A stretch of DNA of 64,000 nt from Paralichthys olivaceus (Eukaryota; Chordata; Actinopteri; Pleuronectiformes; Paralichthyidae). The DNA lies in assembly GCF_024713975.1 (NCBI RefSeq), contig NC_091112.1, positions 11,183,501 through 11,247,500 of the forward strand. The letters are read 5' to 3'. This document shows positions 34,836-47,249 of this stretch, one piece after another. The position numbers and the translations under genes were made by a program. Under the pieces are notes generated by a model, which was not told the DNA's origin, did not search any database, and was given only the letters and a program-made list of their open reading frames with translations. Numbering within the stretch: position 1 is the stretch's first letter; every line of letters begins with the position of its first letter.

Positions 34836-37677
34836 ATGGCGAACTTAGAGCATGCCGAGGTCGATCCAAAACATGCCAACATGTCTGGGGAGGTCCCCGC
34901 CGTCTGCGACCAGGTCCGACCGACAGAACCGGACAGAGACGCGGTCCCGTGTTCGATCCCGTCGTTCGCCCTCGCGTCCGAGCTGCTGTCTGCCCCGTAC
35001 TCGTGTCTGGTCATGGACACGCACCGCAGACACGTCGCGCTGCCGCCCATGTACCTGCAGAAGAAGAGGACGGGTATCCGGGGCGAGCTGGAGGCCGAGC
35101 TGCTCAAGTTCTCCCAGAGGTACGAACAACAGGAGGAGGAACCACGTGTTAGTGTTATACAGCTGTGTCGACATCGTCACTCGACAGCCTCAAACATGCA
35201 GCCATCTTCCTCATACGTCATGCCAGGTTGAGCCAGCGTTTACGCAGCTGTGGTCTTCCTTGTGGTGGACGTTTAAAATTGTAGACATTTGGACAGGTCC
35301 ATTATCGGACACAGCTGTCACCTACCCCACCATATGTGAGAGCCCTGTACACTGTAACTGATGCACATAAGGACCACATATAGCGGTTTTACTATAGAGG
35401 TAAAATTAAAGGTTCAATGGGTTGAATTGAGGGACCTCTAGTGGTGAAGTTGCATGCTGCAGCTGAATACTTCTCACCTTCCCCTTGAGATCATAAAAAC
35501 TCAAAAGGTGTTTCACATTATTTTATATTCAATTTCTGCAAATAAATTCTCTTCTCCTAAATCTTACACACTGGACCTAGAAGGGAATAGAGTATATACA
35601 ATATTTGCCTCTGTACTGATATGAAGTGTGAAGTAGCACACAATGCTCATGTACAGTTAAACTGAATTTAAGAAGAGTTAGACGGAATGGTTTCAAATTG
35701 TATTTCAATTTGATGAAAAAGCTCAGAAAGTAGTGAAATGCACACTGAATTTATTTTTGGTGTATTTGCAGTATTTATTATTGTTGTTGTTATAATGAAT
35801 TATTGTTGTTACTCTCTCACATACACACAGCCTGTACAAAGCCGGGTAAAGTTTCTGTTTGCGTCGCTGAGGGTAGATGATGATGTCTGTTTATTTGATG
35901 TGCACCTCCTGCTTGGAGGACACGATATGCAAGCATCAGGGGGCTTGCGTGCTTACAGTGCTTGAGAGGCTCGTCATCTGTTAGCAGCAGTAACCAGGCC
36001 AAAATAACCCCCAGGACATTTCCTGGGCATTAAAATGACGTAGGTTCAATTCGATCACACACCTTTCAACTTTCCTGACATGACAAGCGATGCATGCAGG
36101 TAGTGGTCACCTGGAGGCAAAAGAGCATGAACAGGTCTGTCTCAGTTCTGATTGATGCTCAATGACATACCTGCACTTTTCATTGTGTACAAAATGGTTT
36201 TCACCCGCAGATTGCAAATGATCTGTAATTATGACAATAAAACTGTATCATGTCATGTTACACTGAGTCTAACTATTTTTAACTTGTACAACCTGTCCTA
36301 TTTTCCTCTTGCAGTCTGAACGGAGTCCCTTTAGCTTATGACAATATCAGGATAGTGGGGCAGCACGGAGATATCAATGACGACAGCAGCTACATCCACA
36401 TGGACATAGAGGCAAACTTTATCGTGTTTCAACCTGAAAAAGGACAGAAATTGCTGGTGAGGTTTAATTTAATCACAGAATGTTTTCACCCAGTGTAACA
36501 GATGGTGCTTCTAGATGTGGGCACATGTCTGTACAGTCATGGATTTTATTTAGAGTCAAATAAACAGGCCATAGAAACAAAAATGACAGCATTAAACTGT
36601 TTTATTTTAGTCTTGGACAAGTTAAAATAACACATGAAATGTAATTAATCTAATAGACTGTATTTTGGGAATTTATTGTAACTAAAGAAAAAACACTGGC
36701 GTATTTTTTATTGGTTTATTTATCTTTTATGTCTTGTAAGACATTTCCAGCTCCTCACAACAACATAAACAAAACATGTAAGTACTTGCCCGTCTGTGAT
36801 GTAAGCATCATACTTTATTTGTGTTTGTTTTTCCAGGGTAAGGTCAATAAACTCGGTGTAAGCCATGTTGGCTGCCTGGTACACGGCTGTTTCAACGCCA
36901 GCATTCCCAAGCCAAACCTGGTCTCTATGGAAACCTGGATGGATGCTGGGCCGAGGATCGGAGCTGATCTGGAGTTTGAAGTGACTGCACTCGATGCTGA
37001 TAATGTGGGGGTGCTGTTGATCAGAGGGCGGCTGGGCAGAACCCGGTAAATTATCTGTAGCGGTTGTTACAGGAGGGGGCTCCTGGCAAAATAAATCTGG
37101 GAACTTTTTTAATTTTTTTGTCGCATCAGTTATTTCTGTTACACTTTGTGATTGATTTTTGTGTTTGTGTCCAAGGGTCCAAGAGCTGATGGCCTTGGGT
37201 GAGAGCTCAGAGTCGGGCATCCCTGCAGACCAGCCAGACACAGCAGACACAGAACCAAACCCTGAAACCACAGAGGCATCTCCTGAAGACACCCCCAAGA
37301 AAAAGAAGAAAAAGAAAAAAGACAAAGTCAAAGAAGAGGAGACGGAAGACGAGGTGACACCCTCCTGCCAACAGGACATTGTCACACCACCAGAGCTTAA
37401 CGGAACGACAGATGAGGCAAACGGTAACGAAGCGGGTGAAAAAAAGAAAAAGAAAAAGAAGAAGGAAAAACGTCTGAAGGAAGAAGAGGAGGAGGGAGTT
37501 GAGCTCTCTCCCATGTACGTGCACGGGAGCGATTCCAGCGGCTACATCAGTGATAAGCCAAGCAAAAAGAGGAAACATGAAACTGGTAGTGAGGTAACAT
37601 CAGTATTTAGTGAAGTACCTGAACCACCAAAATCAAAAAAGAAGAGGAAAAACAACATTGAACAGTTAAGAATCTGA
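34836..37677 (+). CDS. polr1f: polr1f: RNA polymerase I subunit RPA43 (TWISTNB)
   Basis: Four exons joined by GT-AG borders give 378 aa: 34836-35119, 36315-36456, 36837-37045 and 37176-37677. RPA43 and its partner form the Pol I stalk in the nucleolus and take part in initiation-factor contact for rRNA synthesis. The N-terminal domain shows YSCLVMDTHRRHVALPP and KKRTGIRGELEAELL (exon 1), then NGVPLAYDNI and DIEANFIVF (exon 2). The OB-type domain shows SHVGCLVHGCFNASIPKP and LEFEV (exon 3). Exon 4 is an acidic and lysine-rich tail with three Lys-rich blocks and a GSDSSGYISD motif shared with mammalian RPA43; the tail resembles a nucleolar localisation region. The start context and the length fit the family. 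An ATTAAA at 38404-38409 may be the polyadenylation signal. The gene lies between tmem196 and ferd3l on one strand, as expected from synteny. Confidence 0.95.
35406..35580. mobile_element. Short TTAA-flanked MITE-like repeat in polr1f intron 1
   Basis: Starts TTAAAGGTTCAATGG and ends CACACTGGACCT, so the ends are weakly inverted. The interior has CCTCTAGTGG and CCTAAATCTTACACACTGG, phrases typical of a common fish short repeat. About 175 bp, no coding capacity. Confidence 0.45.
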
Positions 37678-37679
37678 AA

Positions 37680-40514
37680 ACACATTGTGTTCTGTTCGGA
37701 AACCAGGTGCAAAAAAACATCTGTTGATGCTGATCATGTTAATGACAGTGGAATATACTGATGTGCCTTATAGTGGGCAGGATTTCTGCAGCATGATGGG
37801 TTCTTCTCTAAAATGTATACCATAGGGTCAGGCTGGTAGTCTGGAGTATTCTACAGCTTCATTTTGTAACTTGTGCAAAGGCACTGCCAACCCTTTTTGG
37901 GTTGTGATTCTTGTCTGCCGCCTGATGGGGGCGCAAAACTGCTTCCTTCACCCACACCGTGACACAAACCCAGAAGTGAAACCTTCAACCCTCAGGCATC
38001 ATCTGGTGTGCAACAAGAGAAGGTTTTTTCCAAATGGACGATAAGAAACTGAAGCATGACAACCAAGACACAAACCAAACTCAATTCAAGAAGTTTGTTG
38101 TCTTTGACTCTTGTATCACTGTCTTTATGAAAGCTGCTATAAGAGGAAATAACATTTTACAGCCCATTGTTATTAATATTCACTCTGAATCACAGTTTGC
38201 ATCTTACACTGCAATAATGAATCATATCCAGTGCTGCACCAGGTCCATAATTATAGCATGGGCTGGTATGACATGGTGTGTTGTCTTTATTTTGACAGAA
38301 CCAGAAAAAATGGAAATTAAATATTACATTTTCTTCCAAATTAAAGATCCCTATATTTTGACATGTTTGCATTGCTTCTATTTTTTTTTGGAAATACTCC
38401 TACATTAAATCCTTGATTGAAAACAAAGAGTCTTATTAACAACAGGATTTCTAGTTTTTCGTGGCAGATTCACTCCCACAGTAGAAGGTGTGAAGTGATA
38501 AAGTGCTGAGAGACGGCTTAAAGATCTTTGTGTTTTCTTTACCCCCCCACACACACACACCCACCCACCCACCCCTGCCTTCCAGGGGGGAGCTTAATTA
38601 GCTGTGAGGTGCTAAGAGTTGGAGAGCTTATCAGGAGCTAAAGAGGGCGGATAAGAAACCTCAATTAACTGGGCTCATGTTCATCCATCACACCTGATTG
38701 TGTGTCATCGACGTGAGCCGCCTCTTCACTTTATATCTGTTTTTGGTTTTTTTTTTAAATTTCCCCTTCCTAACCTGAGACAGCTTTAGACAAACTTATA
38801 TAAAAAGTTTAAGTGACGGCTCACTGTAATTTGTCCCATCATCAACTCCCTCTGCCTTTTATCGCTCTCGTTTGCTCGGGTTGGACTCCGTCCCTCGTTC
38901 ACCTCCCCTTCATGCAAATCCTGTCTATTAGTCGAGAAAAGGACCATCTTCCAAAGTGAGGCAGTTGTATCTGTGGAGCCTACTGTCTTCTCTAGGAAGA
39001 TGGCAAAAGCTGTTTCATCAAACCAGAGGAGCGGAAAAGAGAGGATGTCATCACACCATGCCTGTTGTCTTCGTCAATGCTTCCTTTCACAAAGAGCATC
39101 CACAGGTAAACATTACCTCTCAGCAGTGAGTCTATGCCTGGATGCTACTCACACTCTATTTCTTTTCACCTAACTTGGCACCTTTACGTTTTTCTGCATG
39201 TTCCAACCTTGATTTGATCAGAATTTCAGCTAATTTTGCATTTTGTGTTTGTTCTAAAAAGTGTTTCTATGCATTGAAGTATCACAATGTTTTTTTAAAT
39301 ATCTGAAGGGAATTTGGCTTGATATGGTTTCCTTATGATTTTCTCCTTTTCAGGTCCAGGTCCCATCCTCAGCTGACCCATCAACCCCTGTCAGCTTCAG
39401 AATGCTGCTCGTCAGACACTGTCAGGCATAATATAGAATAAAAACAAGGATGTAGGAGTTCTTGATCTACTGAGAGAACGTTGCAATAACACCAAACCTT
39501 CAGTGAGACTGTGATGCATAAAAAGTCTCCTTCAAAACAAAGATGAAGAACCATGTCCCTGTGTGCACTCATCCAAGTCAACCAACTCGATCTGGAGAGG
39601 GTCTCATCTCAAAGAGGTAATGAACTCCCACTTTGAGCAAATATAGTTCACTGCAAAGGAAAGGAAAAGATCAACAAGGCTTTTACTTTTGGTTTAAAAA
39701 CACGGTAGCATACTCAGGACTGACCAGCTGCAGAGATCCTCAGACCGAGGGTGCAGCCTCAAGCTTCACCGTCTAGCCGGTGCCCACTGTGAAGAAAGAT
39801 GAGAGGCGGCCACAGCCAATCAACAGAGAGACTGGCCCCACTTGCTCTCCTCCTATCAGAGTCACAGATGGCGACATGGAGACACCCACCAGAGGTTAGT
39901 GTACAGATGGAGGCGGATGTAATTTTGAGATCGAAACACGCATTGAGTATATTTCCAATTATAATTTAATTAAGGACAAACTCAACAAATTATATTTCTC
40001 TGGCAAAATGTTTTGACTGACTTCTCATGTAATAATCAAAATTTTGGATTTTATAGTGCGTGTGTGTGGAAAGCTTTTGCAGTGTACAGTGGGTGACATT
40101 ACACCCTGATCAATTTCAGTATTCAGAGCTGAAGCGTAACTCACCATTCATTCCGCATTTTCAGCAGCAAATGCATTTTCTGGTTTATCTCATCGTCCCT
40201 CCCATGACTCCCTCGCACTGACTCCTCCTCCTTCCCCTCCACCCTGTTCTCCCTCTCCTCCTGCTCCTCCTCCTCCTACTTGTCGGCCTGATTTATAGGC
40301 GGCGGTGTGCAGTTCACACACATTCCACTTCTGACAACACCCCACCACCACCCCCGCCACTGAACTATCATATCTAGGCATGGTCGTTCATCTTCATGAT
40401 CCTTGGACGGAGAGAAGAGGAGGGAGGGTTAGAGTGATGAGACAATAAGCAAAGTGTTGTTTCTGTAGAGCAGGCCCAACTTTTCAAATCTTTTCATACA
40501 CCTCTCTCTGCATC

Positions 40515-40545
<31 letters not shown>

Positions 40546-43500
40546 GTGGGGTCCCTATCTCCTGTGTCAAAGTTTCCAGGCTCCTACATGAAAGAGCTCA
40601 CGGAGACTTTATGGAGAACCAACGGCGCCCTGATGTGGCGCTCTGTGCTCAGGACACAACACAACGACCTGTGCCACACACTCACTGTCCCACTCATGCA
40701 GACACGCCACACCACATCCACATCCCACAATCCACAAATCCCCATCCTCGCACACCCCCGTTGGCCAGGCCTAATTAGTTATGTGGTCGGCGCTCCGCTC
40801 GATCCCAGAGTCCCAAATGGCAGCAGGTCATAAAAACCCCTTAAGTGTTCCACCAGTCAGAGCTGCGCAACTGTGGCCGTATATCCTCCAACACGGTCCA
40901 GGCCAGACAGAGTTGTATCAAAGTCCATCTCTCACAGGCCTGCCGACGTCCATGAAATCCCTTTATGGCGTTTTCAAAGGCATTTCTGAGACTTTTTTGG
41001 CACTTTGGCTTTGCATCTCTGTTTTTATTCTCCCTCAGGTAGGCAAATAGCCCAAGCTCGCACAAAGACAGACTGACTCAAGCGTTAAACTCTTTCCCAA
41101 GGGATCACTGTCTGCACACACCCGTATACAAGCGCACATACACACACACTATTAACCCCAAAAGTAAACATTACTTGTGGTTGCTGAGCTGGATTCCCAT
41201 AGTTAGTTTGTTTCCTTGGCACCCGACACCCACCTTTCTGTCCTCAGTAGCCCCGGCGACGACAGACGGGTGTTTCCTCTGACAGCATTTTGTTTCAATC
41301 TTCATGTGTGTGTCTAATTTCACCCACTCACTATTTCATGGATTCTTCAGGGAGTCATCAGTGAATGTGTTAATGAAACATCAGATTGAAATATGATCAG
41401 ATATTCGAGGATCAGGTTACTTCCGACTAAGTCCAATGACCAACAAGAGATTTGATGACCTGACCTTTTCTTCTCTGCATGTGTGTATGTGTCACATTCT
41501 ACATGTTGGTATAAAATCAAAAATAAACATTTATTATTTAAGATAAGTGATTTTATTGACATTTTTCAATTGAATTAATCTACACTACATTAAAATGTAA
41601 TTATTCATTTCAAGCCATCTCTCCTCCCTGTCATCAACAATTGATTTTGTTTTACTCATACATTAATGTTCAAACCATCTGTATAAAATACATCCATAAT
41701 ATTTGTACAAATAAAATAATATGAGGCCTATCAAAGAGACTTGAGAAACCCTGAATTTAAACTTCACAAATTTGTGATGGCAATCACTGATTTGACCATT
41801 TTGCAGCTATTTGAAAGATATTGTGTGACCTCTGATAGTATGTTTTTCTACCTTAATAATAATAATAACACAGTCCATAGTAAAGCCCTGTTTTTCTGCA
41901 AGAGTTCATATTTTTCCACCAACTGCACTGTCCCTACTTAAGAAAATCTTATGCCCATTTAATATTGAATGTTTGTAAAAGAGTCACCAGTGCTTTTATT
42001 AAAAAAACACAAGTTGAAATAGAAGAATTGAATAGAAAACGTTTTACTTGCTTTTGTCTGACTTTTCTAAATCTGATACACAAGCGTTGTGTGTTTTCTC
42101 AATCATAACAAATAACATTGCGGCCCATTTTCCACATATGTGCGTGTGTGTGTATGTGTGCGCGCGCCCCGGTCAGCCAGCCCAGTCAGATTAATAGGGC
42201 TCAGCGTAATCAGGAGGTAATGGGAGGCTCATAGGCGTCTAGACAGTGTTCAGACCAAACCTTAACTCCTACTACCACAACACTGAGGAAATGTGGCAGG
42301 GAAAAGACAAAAGGTAGAGAAAAAAAGGTTCTTAATTTTAATCTTAACTGTACGCAGTTATTATGATAGTAACATCATCTGTAGAGACTACACTAATAAA
42401 GAATGAGGCAAAACCTTATGAACATGGAAATTAATGGGAAGTAATCACTGTGATTTACTGTAGGACAACAAGTGAATGTAAAAAAAACAAAACCTTTGTC
42501 ACTCCCTATACCTTTTGCATATAAATCGAGAAGGAAATAGAAATGTGGAGAGGAGCGTTGAGGGGTGGGGTAAGGAGAGGAACACACACAGCATATCATC
42601 AGACTCTCAGCCTCAACCTCCCCAAACCACAGAAAAATAAATAAGCCAAGAGGGAAAAAAAAAACTTCTGGGTCAGGAAAAAATGATCTCATGTTTAGTC
42701 ACATGTCTTTACAGGACAATACCCAGGACACGGCTAAACATTTTATGATAATAACTTTATGACAACCTTGTCAAACTGCATACTGGGGCCGGGGGTGCTC
42801 GTGGTGGAAAGAGTGTGAAAAAGAGAGAAAGGAAAAGAAAGAAGAGGGAGAAATGAGAAGAAAGTGAAACGTGGGTGGCCAATATTCATGATGATGTGTG
42901 CATTAGAGCTGATTGCTGGAAAAGCACTTGTAAAGTCATCGACGAAGATGAAAGAAACCCCCCTGATCAGAACCAACCTCTGACTCTAAGAGGTAGGCCA
43001 ATTTTATTTACCAACTATAAAGCTTCTGTATTTTTTGCACTTGCAGCTGTAAATCCTTTGACAATTATAAGTTTCATTGTTTAGTATTTTATGGCATTTT
43101 TCTCATTCTTCCAACACACCACCTCTGTGACTGGTATTGCTTCACTCCCATTTCAAAGCTGTAGATGCAGATGTTCGCACCTTGTTTACATCTCAAGCCA
43201 GAACATGTTTCAGAACTTGCAAAGAACTGGGACTGGAAATCAAGTCCGTTTTTTCATTTAATGGTAGCGGTGAGGACATTTTAAGACCATTTGAATCGCT
43301 TACAGTGTAGTCGATTTAATGATGAGGAAAATAGTGACTTTTATTAGTTATAACTTTCAGGGTAGTTCATAAAATGTATTATATGGTTGAGAGACACAGA
43401 TCCAGCTTACTTCTGGTGTCCAAAGCTTTCAACTTTCTTCAGCAGATGGAGTCAAGGTTCGCCTGTAAAACTGAGTACGGGATTTGGTTTTACAGATCGT

Positions 43501-44860
43501 AACAACTGTCTGTGTGCAACGATGGGAATCTTCACAGGAAGGCTACAAAATATGGTTGTATGCTCTGGAAACAGAGATGAGATTCATTTTTGTCAATCAC
43601 CAGTGAAGAAGAATTAACATTTTTTTTTCATGCTCTTTGGCATCATAAACTGTAAATATTGCACCATATTCATATTTATATGGTCCTCACAGGATTCAGT
43701 TTGATCCACACCAAGAGCAACAATAAGGCTCAAGATTACAAGAGGAGGACATTTATTGGGGAGCTTTTAGATGTTGTGAGGCTGCTGATGCAGGCATCCT
43801 TCCAGCGATGTCTGATGCATCTGGGGAGTTAAACATTCAGTCATTCAAAAGTTGTTTTTTTTACTGTTATTGTGAGAATTATCAATGTTTTTCTTCAGTA
43901 CCGTCCATATTTTTCCAACTCGTTTTTGTTCCCAAGCAGTTCTGGCACCACAGTGAGAAGAAAAAAAAAGTCTGATCTATCTGGCAAAGTCGTGTGTAAA
44001 CATATTTGTACTAAAATTATCTTGGTGTAAAAAGAGGAACAAACGGCGATTTAACAGATTAGGACTTAACCAAACAAACGCAGACACTTGCAGTCAGACG
44101 GCATGAGGACAATCCTGCTGTATTGAAGTGCTTCAAGCATGCCACTCCAATCTTCATCTTCATCAACATCCTCATCAAAGAGTTGCATCTCTTTCCCACG
44201 CAAATCATGCATCTCCACATACACCCCAGCTGAGAATACGACCCTTAAAACAAATGAAACATGGCACCCTTAAAATACACAGTAAAGTCTGGGTGACCTT
44301 CTTTCAGAAAATAAACACAGACATTACTCAGACAGATATGGGGGATGGGGAGGGGTGAGTCGAAGCAAGGTGCTGACATGGGTGAGGGAGGATGGGGGGG
44401 CCATGCCATGCAATGTGATTTTTTTAGTGCAGTGGTGGAGAGTGGGAGCTAAGAGGCTGGTTTAAGAGGAGGAGAGTAAAAAGGAGTAGCTGAGGGCACG
44501 CAGTGGTTTGGAGGAAGAGGGGGAGGAGAGACGGGTGAGGAGATATATGATGTGGTATTGGGGTTTATCCAACTTCCACACGCACGCACATGCACATACA
44601 TACATACATATGGGCCCTACCTCTTTGCTGGCCACCCAGCTGTGTAAACACCCCACAACTGAGCGCAGGCCCCAAGTGTGCCAAGCCAATCAAAGGGCAG
44701 GACGCAAGAGGAAGGGTGGTACGAGTGAGCCAATGAGCCAGCTTCTGGGTGCGGGGGGGAGATGGAAAGAAACACGGAGAGAGTCAGGGTGACACAATGA
44801 AGGAGAGGCAGACAGGTCAGGAGTTAAACTCATCTCCCGTACTCCCACTGTCTCCCACTC
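37680..44860. other. polr1f 3' flank and gene desert
   Basis: No supported gene. Microsatellite GT at 40516-40544. Several stretches have balanced composition and homeobox-like TAATTA/TAATTAG sites rather than simple sequence (about 38590-38730, 39770-39890, 40745-41035, 42150-42270) and look like candidate conserved regulatory DNA for the ferd3l/twist1 region. Conservation cannot be shown from one sequence. Confidence 0.4.
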
Positions 44861-44869
44861 TCTGCCTGT

Positions 44870-44884
44870 GCCCCCCCCCCCCCC
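44870..44884. repeat. Poly-C tract
   Basis: About 14-15 consecutive C, error-prone for sequencing. Confidence 0.85.
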
Positions 44885-45569
44885 AATTCAAACTCTATAT
44901 AAAAATAATATTTATGTATTCTCTCTGTCTATGCTGTCAGGTTACAATGACATCAACTTATTTTCTCTCAACAAAAGGTAAATAACCCTTTTTCCACACC
45001 AGCTACAGAACAGAACAAGTGGATGTATCACCTCTGTTCAATCAGAGAGTGGAGAAAACAAACAGTAGACAGTGTGGAAAGACCTCAGCAAGGAAAGGAA
45101 GACAGAGCATAGAGAGAAGGAGACAGCTTTAAGGAGAGCAAAAGAAAGAAGGAGAATGAGAGAAAGGTGTCTCGTTTCAGATTTACAGCGGCAGTGGGAG
45201 AGATTTGGCCGTGTTCTTACAGCACACTGAGGACAGAGCAGGAGGAGGAGGAGGAAGACAGATTTACATGGTGAGAACAGCTCTGGCTGCTCTGGAGCAG
45301 CACACTGGTCTCCAGTGATCTCTATATTCAAAACCAACTTTGGTGAAAGAACAAAATACTTATTGCATACTTTTTTCCCTCCATCCTCATGTGAAATCAG
45401 GAATCACAGTCTTTCTTCCCAGGTCTATTTAAATGTTACTGTGGTATTGTGACGATGTATGGACCTTACCTCCAGGAGGATCTTTGTGATGTAACATTGT
45501 GCTCAGCCACATTATCTGATTCTCTACCAGTGTTGTAGTACTTCTGTTTGGCCAATCACTTTGGTCTTG

Positions 45570-46680
45570 TCTTGAAATAGTTTGGATTCCAAAGAAATTG
45601 TATGGACCCCAGAGGATGAATAATGGTTTTGGTGATTGAACTTTAATCTCACTCCACCAGCAGGTCTGACTGTTCATTTTTCCAGGAAATAAAAAATTAC
45701 TTAGAACAAGTTGGCATGACATTTTTAAAAGGAATTCATGGTTCCCAGAGGATGAATCCTCTCTTGCTTTGGTGGTCCTCTGACTGTTCCTTTGGCACCA
45801 CCAAGGTTGTCATTTGGGATTTTAAAAGATATGTGATGATATGACGTCTCCCTCATGATGAACTTTGGTGATCCACTGAATTACCATGGAGCACCTTCAT
45901 CAGGCTGAACAGTATATTGTCCAGTGCCACATCTATGATGAAACATTTGCAAAACAAATGACAATCCCATGAGCTTCAGCTGTAGACCACGTGGTGTTTA
46001 TAGGCCAATTAGCAAGTGTTAGCATGCTTACCTAAAACGGTGATGGCTGTGTCCGAAATCACCCACTCATTCACCAATCCCTACTTTAGTATATAGGGTC
46101 TTGTATATAGAGAAACATATAGTGAGCTCATCTGGAAAAGAAAAAAAAGCTTTCAGACACTATAATGACAATGACATTGATATTCATGTCATTGTCGCAG
46201 GATTATGACGAACAACAACATTAACATCGGCCGGTGGAAAATCCCAGAATAGATTTTTGTTTATGTTTGTTTATGTTTATTTCACCTATTTCAATACAAT
46301 AAACTTGTTTGTCTCAGTTCGTGCTGTGACGAGCTGCTCTGCTGGAATTAACAATTGTTTCGACAGGTTGGTCTGCTCCTGCGGCCCTGTCTCCTCTCGT
46401 CGCTCCGCCGTGAGCGCAATGCATGATGGTATATATTAGTAACCATCGGTTGTACACCATTTTTTATGATGTATTATGGGAAACAATGAGTGCACTATAT
46501 AGGGATTTAAAAGAGTACTTAACGTTCGGACACCACTACGAAATTGGTGGTTAAATAGTGATTGGTGGGTGATTTCAGACACAGCCCGTGGTTGACATGC
46601 TACCTGCTTAACTTAAGTATGGTATTGTCATTGTGAGCATGTTAGCACAATGATGTTAGCATTGAGCCGGAAGCGCCCAA
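45570..46680 (+). mobile_element. Fish interspersed repeat, split by a younger transposon
   Basis: The left part (to 46044) includes CCAGAGGATGAAT twice (about 45608 and 45746), a GGCACCACCA-type block and AATTAGCAAGTGTTAGCATG. The right part (from 46587) resumes with GACATGCTACCTGCTTAACT and ends ATTGTGAGCATGTTAGCAC then GATGTTAGCATTGAGC. These phrases occur in that order in a very common teleost repeat, probably the 3' end of a non-LTR retrotransposon. The DNA transposon at 46045-46586 interrupts it. Outer limits are approximate. Confidence 0.6.
46045..46586. mobile_element. Non-autonomous DNA transposon with terminal inverted repeats
   Basis: 542 bp. The left end GGCTGTGTCCGAAATCACCC matches the complement of the right end (GGGTGATTTCAGACACAGCC) with one mismatch, and subterminal TATATAGGG motifs occur near both ends. 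It encodes no transposase. The target-site duplication is not clear (an 8-bp comparison gives 5 matches), so hAT membership is only a guess. Confidence 0.75.
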
Positions 46681-47162
46681 AGTAGGCAACGTTCTCAAAT
46701 ATTTTTTTATCACAAAGGAAGATAAATCTCTGAGTCGACCGTTCCAGACCTCTGGACAGGGTCAAACCTTCACCGTTTACTTTCACAAACATTTAGCCAC
46801 ATCACATACTATCTTTAATATTATTCTGCGTAACCTCTAATAACAGAGCAGTGTGTGTGTGTGTGTGTGTGTGTCTACCTCTTTTGGGGTTTTACTCCTT
46901 ATTTAAGACCAATATTTACCCAGCAGCCCCAGGGTGAGATTACCTCATATTCTCCCGCCCAGCTGTGCTTTCTCAGCGTTTCCACGACAACCGGCGGAAT
47001 GTCCCATCATGTTTATCTGTCTGCCAGGGAAACTGCAAGGAGGAAGAAGCGGTGAAGCGAGATGGAGAAGATACACTTAAGTTAGGAGTGTGTGTACGAG
47101 ACAGACACACACTCTTGTTAGTATGCAGTGATACATTCAGGAATGCAAAAGGAACTTCTGTT

Positions 47163-47163
<1 letters not shown>

Positions 47164-47201
<38 letters not shown>

Positions 47202-47202
47202 T

Positions 47203-47245
<43 letters not shown>

Positions 47246-47249
47246 TGTG
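47164..47249. repeat. (GT)n microsatellite with GGT interruptions
   Basis: About 86 bp, with two TGTGG interruptions. A shorter GT run is at 46851-46874. Confidence 0.95.

Noticed and set aside
36720-37578. Minus-strand ORFs of 264 and 123 aa opposite polr1f
   Set aside because: They are antisense to polr1f exons 3 and 4; the Phe/Ser-rich runs mirror its lysine blocks.
38034-38408. 124-aa ORF behind polr1f
   Set aside because: It lies in the probable 3'-UTR, has no recognisable domain and is AT-rich by composition.
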